DNA of 23,881 nucleotides, from assembly GCA_900542115.1 (NCBI GenBank), contig UQMC01000014.1:1-23881 (forward strand), given 5' to 3'. Below the pieces are notes generated by a model that searched no databases, was not told the origin of the DNA, and was given only the letters and a program-made list of their open reading frames with translations. This DNA comes from an uncultured Oscillibacter sp. (GTDB lineage Bacteria > Bacillota > Clostridia > Oscillospirales > Oscillospiraceae). This document shows, one piece after another, positions 21,187 to 23,881 of the stretch; the first letter of the stretch is position 1; each line of letters starts with the position of its first letter. A program made the position numbers and the translations under genes.

Positions 21187-22929
21187 TCAGGGCATGGTGC
21201 TGACAAGCCCCCGGGCGCAGTCCACGCAGACGGTGACCCCGTCCTGAAGCCGCCGGGTCGCGCCGGAGGCGCCGATGATGACCGGCTTGTTCAACGTCAG
21301 CCCCACGGTGGCGGTGTGGCAGTCCGCACTGGCCTCCTCGGTGATAACGGCGGCGGCCTGCCGGATATAGGGCAGCAGCTCATTGGTGGTATAGGGCACC
21401 ACCAGCACATCGCCGGGGCGCAGCTTCTCCGCTACCTCCTCAATGCGACGGCAGACACACAGCGGGCCGGAGGCTTTGCTGTCCCCCACGCCCACGGCAT
21501 TTACCAGCGCGCCGCCCACCTGCTGCACGCGGATCATATTCGTGGTGCCGGAGATTCCCACCGGTACGCCGGCGGTAACTACCACCAGATCTCCCTGCCG
21601 GACAAGGCCCGCCGCCTCGGCGGATTCCACCGCGTGGCTCACCAGTTCGTCCGTGCTGTTGACATAGGGCATCATAATGGGCTCCACGCCCCAGTAGAGG
21701 GCCATCTGCCGCTGAACCTGCCGGCTCAGAAGGCAGGCAATAATGGGCGTGCCGGGATGGAAGCGGCTCACCAGCCGTGCGGTGGTGCCGCTCTGGCTGA
21801 CGGTGATGATGGCGTCCGCACCGATCTCCTGCGCGGTGGTGCAGGCGGCGTGGGCCGTAGCGGCCGCCACGGAAAGGCGGCCCCGGCCGCTGGACTGCAT
21901 GGCCATGCGCTTTGCGTGGTTGATGTCCGCCTCCGTCCGCAGGGCGATGGCGTTCATGGTCTTCACGGTCTCCACCGGATATTTGCCCGCCGCCGTTTCG
22001 CCGGAGAGCATAATGGCGGAGGTCCCGTCATAAATGGCGTTGGCCACATCGGTGATCTCCGCCCGGGTAGGCCGGGGATTTTCCATCATGGAGTCCAGCA
22101 TCTGCGTGGCGGTGATGACCGGCTTGCCGCAGGCGACGCACTGGGCGATCATGTTCTTTTGAATCACGGGAATCTCTGTAAAGTCGATCTCCACGCCCAT
22201 ATCGCCCCGGGCTACCATGATTCCGTCCGCCGCGTCCAGAATTTCGGCAAGGTTGGAAACACCCTCCTGATTTTCGATTTTAGCGATAATGCGAATGGAG
22301 GAACCTACGGAATCCAACAGGGCTCGCAGCTCCCGGATATCCGCCGCGGAGCGGACAAAGCTGGCAGCCACAAAATCAAAGCCCTGTTCCGCGCCGAAGA
22401 GAATATCCTCCCGGTCCTGCTGGCTCATGTAGGGCATATTCAGCCGCACACTGGGGACGTTGACACCCTTGTGGTTTTTCATGTCCCCGTCATTTTCCAC
22501 CCGACAGCGGATGTCCGTGTCTGTGGTCTCCAGCACCGTCAGGCGGACGAGGCCGTCATCCAGCAAAATCGTATCGCCGTGCTTGACATCCTCCGGCAGC
22601 TCGGAATAGCTGATGGCACAGCGGGTTTCATCGCCTAAAATATTGGCGGTGGTCAGCGTAAACTCCTGTCCCGCAGTTAAGCGAACCTTTCCGTCCTTGA
22701 AATCCCGCAGACGGACCTCCGGCCCCTTGGTATCCAGCATGGCGGCCACCGGGCGGTCCAGCTCCTCCCGCAGTGCCTTCAGCTTTTCCAGCCGGGCCAG
22801 ATGCTCCGGGTGCGTCCCGTGGGAAAAGTTGAAGCGGGCTACGTTCATCCCCGCCTGAATCATCCCCCGCAGGACCTCCTCACGGTCCGTGGACGGTCCC
22901 AATGTACATACGATCTTTGTCTTTCTCAT
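21187..22929 (-). CDS. pyk: Pyruvate kinase with C-terminal PEP-utiliser domain
   Basis: Final glycolytic step: phosphoenolpyruvate and ADP to pyruvate and ATP, in the cytosol. In 580 residues: N-terminal KTKIVCTLGPS, substrate segment MLDTKGPEVR, active-site signature IIAKIENQEG, VARGDMGVE and ATQMLDSM, then the regulatory C-domain to about residue 475. A further 105 residues match the phosphohistidine swivelling domain of PEP-utilising enzymes (TEEASADCHTATVGL, retaining a histidine), an extension also found in Bacillus-type pyruvate kinases. Start ATG 22929 (MRKTKIV) is chosen because AAGGAG lies 11 bases upstream and the family begins there; an in-frame extension to 22971 is rejected. Divergent from thrH, and transcribed alone. 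Confidence 0.96.
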   Translation of the reverse strand: MRKTKIVCTLGPSTDREEVLRGMIQAGMNVARFNFSHGTHPEHLARLEKLKALREELDRPVAAMLDTKGPEVRLRDFKDGKVRLTAGQEFTLTTANILGDETRCAISYSELPEDVKHGDTILLDDGLVRLTVLETTDTDIRCRVENDGDMKNHKGVNVPSVRLNMPYMSQQDREDILFGAEQGFDFVAASFVRSAADIRELRALLDSVGSSIRIIAKIENQEGVSNLAEILDAADGIMVARGDMGVEIDFTEIPVIQKNMIAQCVACGKPVITATQMLDSMMENPRPTRAEITDVANAIYDGTSAIMLSGETAAGKYPVETVKTMNAIALRTEADINHAKRMAMQSSGRGRLSVAAATAHAACTTAQEIGADAIITVSQSGTTARLVSRFHPGTPIIACLLSRQVQRQMALYWGVEPIMMPYVNSTDELVSHAVESAEAAGLVRQGDLVVVTAGVPVGISGTTNMIRVQQVGGALVNAVGVGDSKASGPLCVCRRIEEVAEKLRPGDVLVVPYTTNELLPYIRQAAAVITEEASADCHTATVGLTLNKPVIIGASGATRRLQDGVTVCVDCARGLVSTMP

Positions 22930-23000
22930 TTCCGCGCTCTCCTTCCAACGCTCCGCTTTGAGCGTTTGCACTTTCCTGTATCATTCATTTTCCGTTTTTT

Positions 23001-23029
23001 ATTTTAGCACAGCCCTCCGTGTGTAAAAA
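23001..23029 (-). promoter_or_regulatory. pyk promoter
   Basis: Minus strand: -10 TAAAAT (23001-23006) preceded by an extended TGC. The -35 is weak: TTTTTA (23024-23029) at 17 bases, or TTTACA (23022-23027) at 15. The -10 is more convincing than the -35. Confidence 0.45.
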
Positions 23030-23115
23030 GACGCAGAATCGTAAAATTTACCGCCCGATTTTTGCCTTTTTGCAGAAAAATCTTGGAAATTTGCACAGCA
23101 CCTCCGCCGCGGCAC

Positions 23116-23144
23116 TTGCCCCGGCGGTCCCCACGTGCTATAAT
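23116..23144 (+). promoter_or_regulatory. thrH promoter
   Basis: TTGCCC (23116-23121) and consensus TATAAT (23139-23144) with a 17-base spacer and extended TGC. Transcription should begin near 23151, leaving a very short leader of about 25 bases before ATG 23176. Confidence 0.7.
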
Positions 23145-23175
23145 TCCGGCAAACAAGCAACAGGCGGAACCATGT

Positions 23176-23775
23176 ATGAATATCGTCTGTCTGGACTTAG
23201 AGGGTGTGCTGGTGCCGGAGAGCTGGATCGCCTTTGCCGAGGCCAGCGGCATCCCGGCTCTGCGCCGCACCACCCGGGACGAGCCGGATTATGATAAGCT
23301 GATGCGCTGGCGGCTGGAGATTTTGAAGGAGCACGGCCTCGGCCTGAAGGAAATTCAATCCGTCATCGACCAAATTGATCCCCTGCCTGGGGCGAAAGCG
23401 TTTTTAGACGCGCTGCGGGAGCGGACGCAGGTCCTGATTCTCAGCGACACCTTTGAGGAATTTGCCAAGCCCCTCATGCGGAAGCTATGCTGGCCCACCA
23501 TTCTCTGTAATTCACTGGAGGTCTCGCCGGAGGGCACCATTACCGGCTTCCGGATGCGCTGTGAGCAATCCAAACTCACCACCGTCAAGGCCCTGCAGTC
23601 CATCGGCTATGATACCATTGCCAGCGGGGACAGCTATAATGACCTTGGCATGATTCGCGCCGGTAAGGCGGGCTTTCTGTTCCGCAGCACGGAGCAGATC
23701 AAGGCGGATAACCCGGACATTCCCGCATACGAAACCTATGAGGAGCTGCTAACCGCCATCACGGCGGCGCTGTGA
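23176..23775 (+). CDS. thrH: Phosphoserine phosphatase / homoserine phosphotransferase ThrH
   Basis: A 199-residue HAD-superfamily enzyme. Motif I is LDLEGVLVPE with nucleophile Asp7 and Glu9 in place of the usual second Asp, the signature of ThrH rather than SerB. Motif II is ILSDTFEEF, and the C-terminal motif is SGDSYNDLGM. In Pseudomonas, ThrH dephosphorylates phosphoserine and transfers the phosphate to homoserine, bridging serine and threonine synthesis; the same reactions are inferred here. Length and nearly every conserved block agree with the family. Start ATG 23176 has only a weak AGGCGGA upstream; another ATG at 23172 is out of frame. It is transcribed alone and followed by the hairpin-plus-tail module. 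Confidence 0.93.
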   Translation: MNIVCLDLEGVLVPESWIAFAEASGIPALRRTTRDEPDYDKLMRWRLEILKEHGLGLKEIQSVIDQIDPLPGAKAFLDALRERTQVLILSDTFEEFAKPLMRKLCWPTILCNSLEVSPEGTITGFRMRCEQSKLTTVKALQSIGYDTIASGDSYNDLGMIRAGKAGFLFRSTEQIKADNPDIPAYETYEELLTAITAAL

Positions 23776-23809
23776 GCGCGGCGGACATCGTTTCAACAAT
23801 ATTGATTAA

Positions 23810-23839
23810 AGGCGGGAGCTGTATCTACAGCTCCCGCCT
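23810..23839 (+). terminator. 3' hairpin of thrH (atypical terminator)
   Basis: AGGCGGGAGCTGT (23810-23822) pairs perfectly with ACAGCTCCCGCCT (23827-23839) around ATCT. As at the gap end, no T tract follows directly and the conserved tail begins within the last arm. The stem sequence differs from that of the gap hairpin except for the outer AGGCGG/CCGCCT. Confidence 0.7.
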
Positions 23840-23881
23840 CAGCGTGTCGAAAAAGTCTTTTCTCCCCGCTGAACAAGTTTT
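23834..23881 (+). repeat. Conserved 3'-tail repeat, right copy
   Basis: Inverted counterpart of 25-71, identical over 47 of 48 positions apart from one extra T. It follows the thrH hairpin in the transcript sense. Internal pairings CAGCG/CGCTG and AAAAG/CTTTT could fold it into a second stem-loop. The window ends inside or at the end of this element. Confidence 0.8.

Noticed and set aside
21103..22638. Long plus-strand open frame opposite pyruvate kinase
   Set aside because: Shadow of pyk, starting inside the terminator region.

Overview
The window reads as a chromosomal segment of a moderately GC-rich, strictly anaerobic member of the Clostridia, probably an Oscillospiraceae-like gut bacterium. 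This is inferred from an oxygen-sensitive [FeFe]-hydrogenase, an iron-only-hydrogenase regulator of the TM1266 type, strong AAGGAGG-type ribosome binding sites, BioY/BirA biotin salvage, and sigma-A promoters with extended -10 elements. I see no transposase, integrase, phage structural gene, CRISPR array, tRNA or rRNA. Genes are packed tightly and no gene-free stretch exceeds about 300 bases. No species assignment is possible from the sequence alone.

Layout. (1) 1-1133: gap (minus), ending at a hairpin followed by a sequence tail that recurs inverted at the far right end of the window. (2) 1134-2459: divergent LacI-family regulator; its own promoter region and the gap promoter region each carry a palindrome with a central CG. 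(3) 2476-5497: a promoter, a structured leader ending in an intrinsic terminator (riboswitch or attenuator candidate), then a translationally coupled cassette: TM1266-type regulator, lipoprotein solute-binding protein, permease and ATPase of an SsuABC/TauABC-like importer. (4) 5508-7750 (minus): an FMN-dependent alpha-hydroxy-acid dehydrogenase with an N-terminal cysteine cluster, then a split ThrE-type exporter (YjjP/YjjB-like). (5) 7942-10374: DUF4349 lipoprotein, metallo-beta-lactamase-fold hydrolase, and an SGNH hydrolase whose promoter is overlapped by a 33-base palindrome. (6) 10508-14052 (minus): a two-gene [FeFe]-hydrogenase operon, in which a NuoF-type Fe-S domain fused to a GltD-like flavoprotein precedes the catalytic subunit. 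(7) 14326-18377: a heavy-metal-associated domain protein, then a four-gene operon of SPFH/zinc-ribbon, zinc-ribbon membrane, TPM-domain and Lar-like proteins, resembling B. subtilis ydjGHI without pspA. (8) 18462-20995: divergent bioY and birA sharing a near-textbook BirA operator, then a nitrilase-family amidase. (9) 21187-23775: pyruvate kinase (minus) and divergent thrH, whose 3' end carries the second copy of the terminal hairpin-plus-tail module.

How the parts may work together. gap and pyk are lower-glycolysis enzymes that supply NADH and pyruvate; the hydrogenase can dispose of the electrons as H2. A palindrome with the CGTTTACG core lies both in the gap 5' region and between the hydrogenase and HMA promoters, and a related one lies in the lacI 5' region, so a shared LacI/CcpA-type control of carbon flow and hydrogen production is a reasonable hypothesis. 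The TM1266-type regulator fused by a stop-start overlap to an importer, behind a conditional terminator, is the most system-like unit here: it suggests a ligand-controlled uptake operon connected with hydrogenase metabolism. Its substrate and the RNA's ligand are unknown to me. The PspA-less SPFH/zinc-ribbon/TPM operon with a Lar-like protein is the second candidate for an under-described system.
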